64,000 nucleotides of DNA from an uncultured Oribacterium sp. (GTDB lineage: Bacteria > Bacillota > Clostridia > Lachnospirales > Lachnospiraceae): contig CAKQPT010000008.1 in assembly GCA_934270345.1 (NCBI GenBank), positions 19,797 through 83,796 of the forward strand. Reading direction: 5' to 3'. The notes beneath the pieces are model-generated. The model saw only the letters and a program-made list of their open reading frames with translations. It had not been told where the DNA came from and ran no database searches. The translations under genes and the position numbers were made by a program. This document shows, in pieces, positions 45,090 to 53,186 of this stretch. Each line of letters opens with the position of its first letter. The stretch's first letter is position 1.

Positions 45090-46550
45090 ATGAAAACAGA
45101 ATGGTTTAAACTTGGTATCTATACAGCAGCGTATGTCATGAGCTTCGTGCTGGGAGAGGCGGGTCTTTCCGCCCCTTCCGGCCTTTGCCTGATCTTCGCT
45201 GCTGCTTTTTTATATCTTACGGAGTACCGGAGGACACGGTCCACGCTGAATCTCCGTGGCCTGCTCGCGCTCGGGCTCCTCGGTGGGGAAGGCGTCGCCC
45301 GTTTTCAGCTGAGCCGACTGAGCACCGACTGGACGAGAGAAACCTGGCTCTCGTTCTACCTCTTTTATCTGATCTTTGATCTCTCGGCACAGCTCGCGGA
45401 ACAGGTATGGATCGCAGGAGCTGATCGTCGTGTATCCGGCAGCGAGGTTTCGATATCGGTGGATTCGGCTTCCCACGGTGTGCGTGATGCCGGTGTGTTT
45501 CATGGATGTCCAGGGACAGAAGAAGAGGAACTCGCTGAGATGATGGATGGGAATTGCGGTCACGGATGCCCGGCGAGGGGAGAGAAGACGGGGCCGGATC
45601 TCCGCTACTTCCGCTATGCGCTCGTCGGCCTGCTCGCTATTTCCTGGGCGGCATTTCTCTTTGAGGCCCGGCGGCTCGGCTTCGTACCGCTTTTTACGGT
45701 CGATACACCGCATGCCTACAGCTACTTCCACGTGAAGGGCGTGCACTACTTCACGACGCTGGCGGTGCTTACCCCGGCGGTCTCGATGCTGTATCTCAGC
45801 GCCCGTCGTAAACACGGACTTCGTCCGGACGTGCTGGCGCTCCTCGGGCTGCTGCTCCCGATCCTCCTGACGCTCCTGATGGTGTCCCGTTTTCAGTTTA
45901 TGATTTCGGTGATTCTGGCCGTCTTCGTGGCACTTCTTTCGGGGCGTCGTTATAAGCTCTGGCAGCTTCTGCTGCTCCTCGCGCTGATGGTCGCTGCGTA
46001 TGTGTTCATCACGATCGAGCGGGCCCATTCCGTCGAGTATCTGAACGGCATCTTCGAGATGAAGGATCCGTCGACCCCGATCTTCATCACCCAGCCGTAC
46101 ATGTACATTGCAAACAACTATGATAATTTCAATGTCATGACCCGTGAGCTGACGACGCACGCCCATGGTCTCCGCATGCTCTACCCGTTTGTGACGCTGA
46201 GCGGGCTCAAGTTCTTCGTACCCGCGCTGGCGCAGGGCTTTCCGCTCTTCGTGACGAAGGAGGAGCTGACGACGGTCACGATGCTTTATGATGCCTGGTA
46301 TGATTTCGGACTGGCGGGCATCGTCCTGTTTGCCGTCGTGCTCGGCCTCGTCTCAGGTGCGGTGTCACGTGCCCACCGGAAGAATCAGAATCCGTTCTCT
46401 GCGCTGCTGTATGCACAGCTCGCCTTTTATTATCTGGTTTCGTTTTTCACCACCTGGTTCAGTAACCCGGCCACCTGGTTTTATCTGGGGATCAGTTTCG
46501 TACTGTACCTCGGCTATGCATGTTCTGCGCGAAAAAGGAGAAGAGAATGA
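45090..46550 (+). CDS. Oligosaccharide repeat-unit polymerase-like membrane protein
   Basis: 486 residues, about eleven hydrophobic helices, in the form of TIGR04370/Wzy-like polymerases (conserved LMVSRFQFMISVILA and the large periplasmic loop with GIFEMKDPSTPIFITQPYMYI and DAWYDFGLAGI). A hydrophilic insertion with four Cys (~108-160; HGCPG, NCGHGCPARG) interrupts the region after the third helix and is unusual. It probably polymerises a surface polysaccharide, though no glycosyltransferase genes are nearby. Stop overlaps the next start (ATGA). Confidence 0.7.
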   Translation: MKTEWFKLGIYTAAYVMSFVLGEAGLSAPSGLCLIFAAAFLYLTEYRRTRSTLNLRGLLALGLLGGEGVARFQLSRLSTDWTRETWLSFYLFYLIFDLSAQLAEQVWIAGADRRVSGSEVSISVDSASHGVRDAGVFHGCPGTEEEELAEMMDGNCGHGCPARGEKTGPDLRYFRYALVGLLAISWAAFLFEARRLGFVPLFTVDTPHAYSYFHVKGVHYFTTLAVLTPAVSMLYLSARRKHGLRPDVLALLGLLLPILLTLLMVSRFQFMISVILAVFVALLSGRRYKLWQLLLLLALMVAAYVFITIERAHSVEYLNGIFEMKDPSTPIFITQPYMYIANNYDNFNVMTRELTTHAHGLRMLYPFVTLSGLKFFVPALAQGFPLFVTKEELTTVTMLYDAWYDFGLAGIVLFAVVLGLVSGAVSRAHRKNQNPFSALLYAQLAFYYLVSFFTTWFSNPATWFYLGISFVLYLGYACSARKRRRE

Positions 46551-47686
46551 AGCGTTATACGCAGCTGATCTTAAATATCCTGGTGCCGATCCTGATGATT
46601 GCAGCGGTCGTCATCTTCGTTCCGAAACTGCTCATCTTTTTTATCCCGTTTATCATCGGGGCCATCATCGCATGGATCGCCAATCCGCTGATCCGTTTTC
46701 TGAATGCGAAAACGAAGCTGATGGAACGGCAGCATGCGTCCGTCGTCATCATCATCTTCATGCTCGTACTGATCGGCGCGATCCTTTATCTCGTCATCAG
46801 TGTAGCTTTCCGCTTCTGCGTCGGTTTCGCAGAAGATCTGCCGGATATGGTGCGGGACTTCGCCCAGCTTCTCCGGGAGTTCCTGCTTTCCCATCAGAAC
46901 CTGCTGCAGCATTTCTCACTGAATCTGCCGGGGACGGGGGCGGATGGAACGGCGGTCATACTGGATCTTAACAAACTGAACAGCAGCATCGAGGAATCCC
47001 TCCTCGGCTTCGTGACGAATATCTCTGCCCCGATCGCCAATGTCTCCATCGGTGCGGTTCGCTCGATTCCGAATGTCCTCGTGTATTCGGTCGTGACGAT
47101 CTTTTCTGCATACTGCTTCTGCAAGGATGGCGAACGCTATGTCGAGCAGGTGAAGGCATGGATTCCGAAGGAACTGTTCCGTTACTATGAGCTGCTGAAG
47201 GCAGACATACGGAAGATCATCCAGGGCTGGCTGCTGGCGCAGTTTAAAATCATGTTTGTCGTTTTCCTCGTGCTGGCGATCGGCTTCCTGCTGCTGCGTG
47301 TGCGCTATGCGATCCCGCTCGCTGCATTGACCGCATTCCTCGATTTTCTGCCGATGCTCGGGGTCGGCTTCATTATGTGGCCATGGATCGTGATCGACCT
47401 TTTCAGCGGAAATCTGATGCAGGCGCTCTGGCTCGTCGTGATCTATGTCGCGACCCAGATCGTGCGTCAGTTCATGCAGCCGAAGATCATGGGCGATACG
47501 ATGGGACTCTCCCCGTTCCTGACGATTCTTTTCATGTACCTCGGTTACCGCTTCTATGGCTTCGTCGGACTGATTTTCGCTGTCCCGGCCGGGATGCTCG
47601 TGATGTGCTTTTACCGCTATGGCGCCTTTAAGAAGATGATGGACTCGATTCAGGCGCTCTACCGGGACCTGATTTCCTTCCTGTAA
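46547..47686 (+). CDS. AI-2E family (PerM-like) transporter
   Basis: 379 residues from ATG 46547 (AAAGGAGAAGAGA), with eight or so hydrophobic helices: an N-terminal pair (~12-75), central EDLPDMVRDFAQLLREFLL amphipathic part, then SVVTIFSAYCFCKDGERY and the family motif FLDFLPMLGVGFIMWP and PKIMGDTMGLSPFLTILFMYLG. Members are linked to AI-2 export, Na+/H+ antiport or lipid flux, so substrate is open. It ends the 39.5-47.7 kb operon. Confidence 0.85.
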   Translation: MKRYTQLILNILVPILMIAAVVIFVPKLLIFFIPFIIGAIIAWIANPLIRFLNAKTKLMERQHASVVIIIFMLVLIGAILYLVISVAFRFCVGFAEDLPDMVRDFAQLLREFLLSHQNLLQHFSLNLPGTGADGTAVILDLNKLNSSIEESLLGFVTNISAPIANVSIGAVRSIPNVLVYSVVTIFSAYCFCKDGERYVEQVKAWIPKELFRYYELLKADIRKIIQGWLLAQFKIMFVVFLVLAIGFLLLRVRYAIPLAALTAFLDFLPMLGVGFIMWPWIVIDLFSGNLMQALWLVVIYVATQIVRQFMQPKIMGDTMGLSPFLTILFMYLGYRFYGFVGLIFAVPAGMLVMCFYRYGAFKKMMDSIQALYRDLISFL

Positions 47687-47788
47687 ACGGATCTTTGGGA
47701 ATCGGTGTGCTGCGCTTCATGCAGGGAAAACGTGACAGAAGTTTTGCAGACGGATCGCGGGATTCCTGCACGCTTCCCTGTGAACACA

Positions 47789-47817
47789 TTGACAAATCAG
47801 ATGGTACGAAATATAAT
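47789..47817 (+). promoter_or_regulatory. Consensus SigA promoter for the DUF6465-like gene
   Basis: TTGACA, exactly 17 bases, TATAAT: both hexamers are perfect. The gene is likely strongly expressed. Confidence 0.95.
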
Positions 47818-47867
47818 TCTTAAAAATTAAATATTTTTTTATTGTTATTTTAGAAGGAGAACATCAA

Positions 47868-48323
47868 ATGGAGAAGAAGACAAAGGCTACAGAAGTAAAG
47901 AAGGATGCAGCTCTGAAGGAGTCTTTCGCTGAGATCAAGAAGGCTGTAGCAGAGACTGCGAAGGCTGCTGAGAAGAAGGCCGCTCCTGCAAAGGAAGCAG
48001 TTAAGGCAGAGGCTCCGAAGAAGGAAGCCGCTCCGAAGAAGACCGCTCCAGTAAAGAAGACAGCTCCAGCAAAGAAGACAGAAGAGAAGAAGCCGGTTGA
48101 GAAGAAGACCGCTCCGGCGAAGGCAGAAGTGAAGACAGCTGTTACATTACAGATCGATGGACAGGATTTCGATCCTGCAAAGGTGATCGCAGACGCTCAG
48201 AAGGCGGCTGAGAAGATCAAGAAGGACGTCAAGGATGTCCATGTTTACATCAACGTAAACGATAAGGCTGCATACTTCACCGTCGATGGTGAGGGTAAGC
48301 CGGAGTACAGAGTAAACCTGTAA
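47868..48323 (+). CDS. Lys/Ala/Pro-rich DUF6465-like protein
   Basis: 151 residues. The first ~95 residues are a histone-H1-like repetitive tract (AAPKKTAPVKKTAPAKKTEE and similar), and the last ~60 residues fold as a small domain (LQIDGQDFDPAKVIADAQKA, and the end VDGEGKPEYRVNL). Basic tails of this kind bind nucleic acids in other proteins, but this role is inferred. Strong promoter, RBS AGAAGGAGAAC and its own terminator point to a high-level protein. The DUF6465 name is from memory. Confidence 0.7.
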   Translation: MEKKTKATEVKKDAALKESFAEIKKAVAETAKAAEKKAAPAKEAVKAEAPKKEAAPKKTAPVKKTAPAKKTEEKKPVEKKTAPAKAEVKTAVTLQIDGQDFDPAKVIADAQKAAEKIKKDVKDVHVYINVNDKAAYFTVDGEGKPEYRVNL

Positions 48324-48342
48324 TTCAGCATTTCGATCATAG

Positions 48343-48376
48343 AGAACGATTCATCGAAAGGTGAATCGTTCTTTTT
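48343..48376 (+). terminator. Terminator of the DUF6465-like gene
   Basis: AGAACGATTCA / TGAATCGTTCT 11-bp stem, followed by TTTTTA. Confidence 0.93.
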
Positions 48377-48486
48377 ATATACATCCGATGCTGATATCTG
48401 ATAAAATACGAGCGACCAGTAGAGATGAAGCATCTCCGATGCAACAGGCTGTAATCACAGGAAAGAATCATTAGTGTGAGGTGAAT

Positions 48487-49872
48487 ATGAAGCAATTACC
48501 AGCGGAGTTCTGTACCCGCATGAAAGCCCTCCTTTCAGAGGAGGAATACGACGCATTTCTCGAGAGCTTCGAGAAGCCGACCGTCCGGGGACTACGGCTG
48601 AATCTTCATAAGCTGATGGAGCTGGAGGAGAGCCCGGATCCGGAGGCAATCCGCTACGAGAAGCTCGTCGCGGACTGGCATCTTGAGCCGATGCCGGAGA
48701 GCAGCAGGATCTCCTTCCGGGGACAGACGATGTATACGTCCTTCTACCTCGATGACCGCTACCTCGAGTCCATCGGTATCCGCCCGGGAAAGCATCCCTA
48801 TCATGAAGCCGGACTCTACTATATCCAGGGGCCGGAGGCGATGCAGGTCGTACAGCATATGCAGATCCGTCCCTTCGACCGCGTGATCGACCTCTGTGCG
48901 AGTCCGGGCGGAAAATCGACGCAGGCTGCGGACCTTCTTTCGGCGGATGCCGGCGGCTTCCTGATTTCCAACGAATATGTCGCGCTGCGGGCCCGAACGC
49001 TCAGCTCAAACATCGAGCGCATGGGACTGCGGAATGCAGCCGTGCTGAATGAGGATACGGGAAAAATAGCCGATCATTTTCCAGAGTTCTTTACGCGTGT
49101 GCTCGTCGATGCACCGTGCTCCGGGGAAGGCATGTTCCGGAAGGATGACACGGCAATCAACGAGTGGTCCGTGGAGAATGTCCGTATGTGCGCTGAGCGC
49201 CAGCGGGAGATCACGGCAAATGCGTATCGCATGCTCGCCCCGGGCGGGATCCTCGCCTACAGTACCTGTACCTTCGAAAAGGAAGAGGATGAGGATATAC
49301 GGGATTATCTGCTCAGCTCCTTCCCGGAGCTCACACTTCTCTATGAGAAGCGTGTCTGGCCGCAGCGGGAGCCGGGAGAGGGACACTATATGGCGATCTT
49401 CCGGAAGGCCGGCAGTGATCCGCTGGCCGCGCTGGAAGAGCGCTATGGCACGACGGTTTCCGGACCGGATCGTCCACTCGAGGAGAAGGCTTACCGGAAG
49501 CAGCAGGTGAAGGACCAGGGGTATCTCGTGCCGTCGATGCTGCCGGAGCTTCGCGGACTGCGCTGTCTCCGTGCCGGCATCCAGTCGGAAACGAGCCTGA
49601 AGAACCGGACCGAGCCGGCGCATGCGCTGAGCCATGTACTGAATCCGGCAGATGCCGCAGAACTTCAGCGGTTTGAGCTCCAGTGCTGCAGCTATCCGGC
49701 GACGGATCCGCGCATCGACCAGTATCTTCGCGGACTGCAGATTTCGGCACCCGAAGGCGTCAGCGGAAAGGGCTGGTGCATCGTCTGCGCAGACGGCGTC
49801 GCCCTCGGACTCGGGAAGCTGGTGAACGGACAGGTGAAGAATCATTTCCCGAAAGGACTTCGCTTTGTCTGA
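48487..49872 (+). CDS. rsmF: NOL1/NOP2/Sun (RsmF-like) RNA m5C methyltransferase
   Basis: 461 residues from ATG 48487 (GAGGTG upstream). Rossmann domain with DLCASPGGKSTQAADLL, DAPCSGEGMF (Cys211) and YSTCTFEKEED (Cys261), the two-cysteine RNA m5C mechanism, then a C-terminal RsmF-type pre-PUA/PUA part (~300-461, ending KNHFPKGLRFV). Family members methylate C1407 of 16S rRNA. The rsmB gene product in this window is a distinct paralogue. Not in an operon. Confidence 0.9.
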   Translation: MKQLPAEFCTRMKALLSEEEYDAFLESFEKPTVRGLRLNLHKLMELEESPDPEAIRYEKLVADWHLEPMPESSRISFRGQTMYTSFYLDDRYLESIGIRPGKHPYHEAGLYYIQGPEAMQVVQHMQIRPFDRVIDLCASPGGKSTQAADLLSADAGGFLISNEYVALRARTLSSNIERMGLRNAAVLNEDTGKIADHFPEFFTRVLVDAPCSGEGMFRKDDTAINEWSVENVRMCAERQREITANAYRMLAPGGILAYSTCTFEKEEDEDIRDYLLSSFPELTLLYEKRVWPQREPGEGHYMAIFRKAGSDPLAALEERYGTTVSGPDRPLEEKAYRKQQVKDQGYLVPSMLPELRGLRCLRAGIQSETSLKNRTEPAHALSHVLNPADAAELQRFELQCCSYPATDPRIDQYLRGLQISAPEGVSGKGWCIVCADGVALGLGKLVNGQVKNHFPKGLRFV

Positions 49873-50219
49873 AGCAGGCAAAGTTACAAGCATGGAACCG
49901 GCATCGGACGACCTTTACTGGTCTGTACGGGTGATAAAAACAGAACGGCAAATCCGCTGAAAAATGAAAATAAATTTCATTTCTGAATGTCAAAAATCTG
50001 CGTCTGCTTTTGTGAAAAAGCCAACATTGTATAAGGAAAGCCTTATAAACTCTATAATTTGCGCCTTATGATGTCAGCATTATACCTGATATTACTTTCA
50101 CAAAGAGTGAAAAAAGCACCCATTTCGGGTTGAATTATAAATGGGCTTCATATACAATATATACGTCATAAACCGGGGATTTTTTTCCCTTTGTTTAGAT
50201 ATGAAATGGAGGATAAAAA
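49873..50219 (+). other. AT-rich 347-base intergenic region with several hairpins
   Basis: No gene. It holds AAATGAAA-TAAA-TTTCATTT (49960-49982 region), ATAAGG-AAAG-CCTTAT (~50030-50045), TTTCAC-AAAGA-GTGAAA (~50096-50111) and CCCATT..AATGGG (~50119-50145), and ends with the promoter of the decarboxylase operon. Much more AT-rich than its surroundings, as expected of an upstream control region. Confidence 0.5.
50130..50158 (+). promoter_or_regulatory. Promoter of the biotin-dependent decarboxylase operon
   Basis: TTGAAT, 17-base spacer, TACAAT, followed by a 60-base leader with TGGAGGA ribosome site. A further TATAAT lies at 50056-50061. Confidence 0.65.
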
Positions 50220-51575
50220 ATGGATAATCAGTCAACATCATCCGCTCTGACGAGAATTCAGTCACTGCTCGATGAATTCAGCTTCGTTGAAGTTGGCCGT
50301 CTTGTGGAAGCAAGATCAACAGACTTTAACATGGCTGAGAAGAAGGCACCATCTGACGGTGTTGTTACCGGTTATGGAACCATCGACGGCAACCTCGTGT
50401 ATGTATATGCACAGGACGCAGCCGTTCTGGGCGGTTCCATCGGTGAGATGCACGCGAGAAAGATCGCCAGCATCTATTCTATGGCCATGAAGAATCAGGC
50501 TCCGGTCATCGCTCTTCTCGATTGCACCGGCGTACGCCTCGAGGAGGCAAACGATGCACTTTTCGGTCTCGGCCGCATCTACAAGAAGCAGACCCTGGCC
50601 AGCGGACAGATCCCACAGATCACAGCCATCTTCGGCAACTGTGGCGGTGGACTTACCGTTCTTGCCGGTCTTTCCGATTACGTACTGATGGCAGAGGGTG
50701 CAAAGGCCTATGTCAATGCTCCGGATGCAGTTCTTGGTAACAAGGACGACGCGATCGCAAAGGCTGCAAAGCGCGAGGAGTATGGCCTCGTAGACTTCGA
50801 TGGCACTGAGGATGAGGTATTCGCTCAGATCCGTAAGGTCGTTTCCGTACTTCCGGGCAACTGTGAGGACGGCGGCGTGCTTGACGAGTGCATCGATGAC
50901 CTGAACCGTGCCGTAACCGGCTTCGATACCCTGTCTGCAGACGAGGCTGTAAAGCAGCTCGCGGATAACGGTGTATTCATCGAGACCAAGAAGGGCTATT
51001 CCCATGATGTCGTAACCGGCTTTGCACAGATCGGCGGCGAGACCGTTGCGATCGTTGCAAACAAGGAGCAGGCGCTCACCTGGAAGGGTGCTGAGAAGGC
51101 TGCCAAGCTTGTGACCTTCGCCAATGCCTATGACCTTCCGGTGATTAGCGTGGTTGATATGACTTCCTACAAGAATACAGAGTGCACAGAGAGCCATATG
51201 CCGACTTCCGCTGCAAAACTTGCTTATGCCTATGCAAATGCTGATGTTCCGATGATCACCGTTGTAAAGAACGCACTCGGTACAGCAGGCCTCAGCTTCG
51301 GTGCAAAGGCACTCGGCGCGGACGTGGTTTATGCATTTAACAGCTCAAAGATCGGTGTGATGGACGCTGCACAGGCTGCCAAGGTGGTCGCTGACGGCGA
51401 TGCAGAGGCAGAGAAGAAGTTCGCTTCCGAGAATACGGCACTCGCTGCTGCAAAGCGCGGCTATGTCGATGAGATCATCGCTCCGGAGGAGACCAGACAG
51501 AGAATCGCAGCTGCACTTCAGATGCTCGGCTATAAGAGCGTATACAGACCTGACAAGAAGAGTGGCACCGTTTAA
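50220..51575 (+). CDS. Acyl-CoA carboxyltransferase subunit (MmdA/GcdA/12S-like)
   Basis: Carboxyltransferase of the crotonase fold, two tandem halves, that moves CO2 between an acyl-CoA and biotin. 451 residues: N-half with SIGEMHARKIASIYSMAMKN, ALLDCTGVRLEE, FGNCGGGLTVLAGLSDYVLM; C-half with GFAQIGGETVAIVANKEQ, FANAYDLPVISVVDMTSY and GADVVYAFNSSKIGVM. It is ~60 residues shorter than MmdA (~510), and the oxyanion-hole segments deviate from the usual PGG / GAxG context. Could act on methylmalonyl-, malonyl- or glutaconyl-CoA. First gene of the operon. Confidence 0.8.
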   Translation: MDNQSTSSALTRIQSLLDEFSFVEVGRLVEARSTDFNMAEKKAPSDGVVTGYGTIDGNLVYVYAQDAAVLGGSIGEMHARKIASIYSMAMKNQAPVIALLDCTGVRLEEANDALFGLGRIYKKQTLASGQIPQITAIFGNCGGGLTVLAGLSDYVLMAEGAKAYVNAPDAVLGNKDDAIAKAAKREEYGLVDFDGTEDEVFAQIRKVVSVLPGNCEDGGVLDECIDDLNRAVTGFDTLSADEAVKQLADNGVFIETKKGYSHDVVTGFAQIGGETVAIVANKEQALTWKGAEKAAKLVTFANAYDLPVISVVDMTSYKNTECTESHMPTSAAKLAYAYANADVPMITVVKNALGTAGLSFGAKALGADVVYAFNSSKIGVMDAAQAAKVVADGDAEAEKKFASENTALAAAKRGYVDEIIAPEETRQRIAAALQMLGYKSVYRPDKKSGTV

Positions 51576-51589
51576 TGAGAGGAGACAGA

Positions 51590-52717
51590 ATGAAACAGTG
51601 GTTTAGAAAAGCTGCTCTCTGTTTTGCTCTTGCACTTTCCGTTCTTACACTGGCAGCTTGCGGAAGCTCAACGAAGGACACGGTAGAGGCCATCGACCCA
51701 TCCGTGAAGTCCGCACTTGAGGAGCAGGCAAAGCAGTATGCAGAGCAGAGCATCTATGCTCTGAGCGATGATGAGATCCAGTCTCAGATTCAGTCCGCAT
51801 ACAAGACAAAGGATGAAATCACCTACAACGGCCTTACCAATTATCTGAATGATAAGGATCGTCTCGGTGCCTTCGTCAGTGTAGACGATGCAGTTGCATC
51901 CAAGACAGAAGATGGCTATTCCATCGAAATTAATTCAACATTTGAGAAGAGAACCCTGAAGCTTACCCTCGGCCTCAATGAGCTGACCGGTAAGACGACC
52001 GAGATGACCTTCGAGCCGCACTACTCACTTGCTGAGCAGATGGAGGATGCAGGCGCAAACCTCGCAGTCGGCATGGGTACCGTATTCGTCGTTCTCATCT
52101 TCATCGCATGGGTGATTTCCCTGTTCAAGTACATCAGTGTATTTGAGAAGAAGGCGAAGGGACAGAAGGCAGCGGCTCCGGCTCCGAAGGCTGCAGCACC
52201 GGCTCCGAAGGCCGCAGCACCGGCTCCGGCTGCTAAGCAGGACGATGTGATGCAGGCTGTCATCGCCGCAGCGATCGCAGCATACGAGGCAGATACTGCA
52301 GGTGAGCAGGGCGACAACGGCTTCGTACCGGGACCGACACTTCAGAATGGTCTTTTCGTACGTCCGCTTCGTTCCCGCAGCTTCGCACCAGCCGCTTCAG
52401 AGATGCCAGCTTCCGCACCGGTTGTTACATCCGTGGCTCCGGCTGCTGCACCAGCTGCTTCTGCCACTCCGGCTCCGGCCGCAGCACCGGCAGGCGCACA
52501 GGGCTCCGTAAAGGTTGAGTCCCCGATGCCAGGTAAGATCCTCGCAGTGAAGAAGAGTGTCGGCGACGCCGTAAAGAGCGGTGACGTCATCCTCATCCTC
52601 GAGGCGATGAAGATGGAGAACGAGATCGTCGCTCCACAGGATGGTACCGTGGCATCGATCAATGTTTCCGTCGGTGACTCCGTCGAGTCCGGCGCAACAC
52701 TTGCAACATTAAACTGA
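51590..52717 (+). CDS. Lipoprotein-type OadG subunit fused to a biotinyl domain
   Basis: 375 residues from ATG 51590 (GAGAGGAGACAG). Lipobox LTLAAC (cleavage before Cys ~24), an ectodomain (~25-150), one membrane helix (~165-190, LAVGMGTVFVVLIFIAWVI) like OadG/MmdD, then Ala/Pro-rich linker repeats (KAAAPAPKAAAPAPK) and a C-terminal biotinyl domain (~300-375) with EAMKMEN, biotin Lys341. OadG subunits are normally ~80 residues without biotin, so this is an unusual fusion. The last ~75 codons are nearly the same as the end of the next gene. Confidence 0.8.
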   Translation: MKQWFRKAALCFALALSVLTLAACGSSTKDTVEAIDPSVKSALEEQAKQYAEQSIYALSDDEIQSQIQSAYKTKDEITYNGLTNYLNDKDRLGAFVSVDDAVASKTEDGYSIEINSTFEKRTLKLTLGLNELTGKTTEMTFEPHYSLAEQMEDAGANLAVGMGTVFVVLIFIAWVISLFKYISVFEKKAKGQKAAAPAPKAAAPAPKAAAPAPAAKQDDVMQAVIAAAIAAYEADTAGEQGDNGFVPGPTLQNGLFVRPLRSRSFAPAASEMPASAPVVTSVAPAAAPAASATPAPAAAPAGAQGSVKVESPMPGKILAVKKSVGDAVKSGDVILILEAMKMENEIVAPQDGTVASINVSVGDSVESGATLATLN

Positions 52718-52755
52718 TTTGGGCGATGGCCCTTTTGAATTCGAGAGGTATTAAA

Positions 52756-53124
52756 ATGAAGAAATATACTATTACCGTAAATGGCGTCGCTTATGACGTA
52801 ACCGTAGAAGAGGGTGGCAGCGTAGCATCTGCACCGAAGGCAGCAGCTGCTCCTGCAGCAGCACCAGCAGCCGCTCCGGCTTCAGCCGCAGCACCGGCAG
52901 GCGCACAGGGTGCCGTAAAGGTAGAGTCCCCGATGCCAGGTAAGATCCTCGCAGTAAAGAAGAACGTCGGCGATGCTGTAAAGAGCGGTGACGTGATCCT
53001 CGTACTTGAGGCCATGAAGATGGAGAACGACATCGTAGCACCTCAGGATGGCACCGTAGCTTCCATCAACGTTTCTGTTGGTGATTCAGTAGAGTCAGGT
53101 GCAACTCTTGCAACTCTGAACTGA
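52756..53124 (+). CDS. Biotin carboxyl carrier protein
   Basis: 122 residues from ATG 52756 (AGAGGT upstream): short N-terminal strand MKKYTITVNGVAYDVTVEE, an Ala/Pro linker, and a biotinyl domain with EAMKMEN, biotin Lys88. The biotinyl domain is almost identical to that at the end of the preceding gene (52488-52714 versus 52895-53121). Carries CO2 from the transferase to OadB. Like MmdC/GcdC. Confidence 0.92.
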   Translation: MKKYTITVNGVAYDVTVEEGGSVASAPKAAAAPAAAPAAAPASAAAPAGAQGAVKVESPMPGKILAVKKNVGDAVKSGDVILVLEAMKMENDIVAPQDGTVASINVSVGDSVESGATLATLN

Positions 53125-53186
53125 TCTCGGATCAGATCGTGTCAAGTGTTGATTTGATTTTGCTGTACTGGAGGTTATAAAAACAT

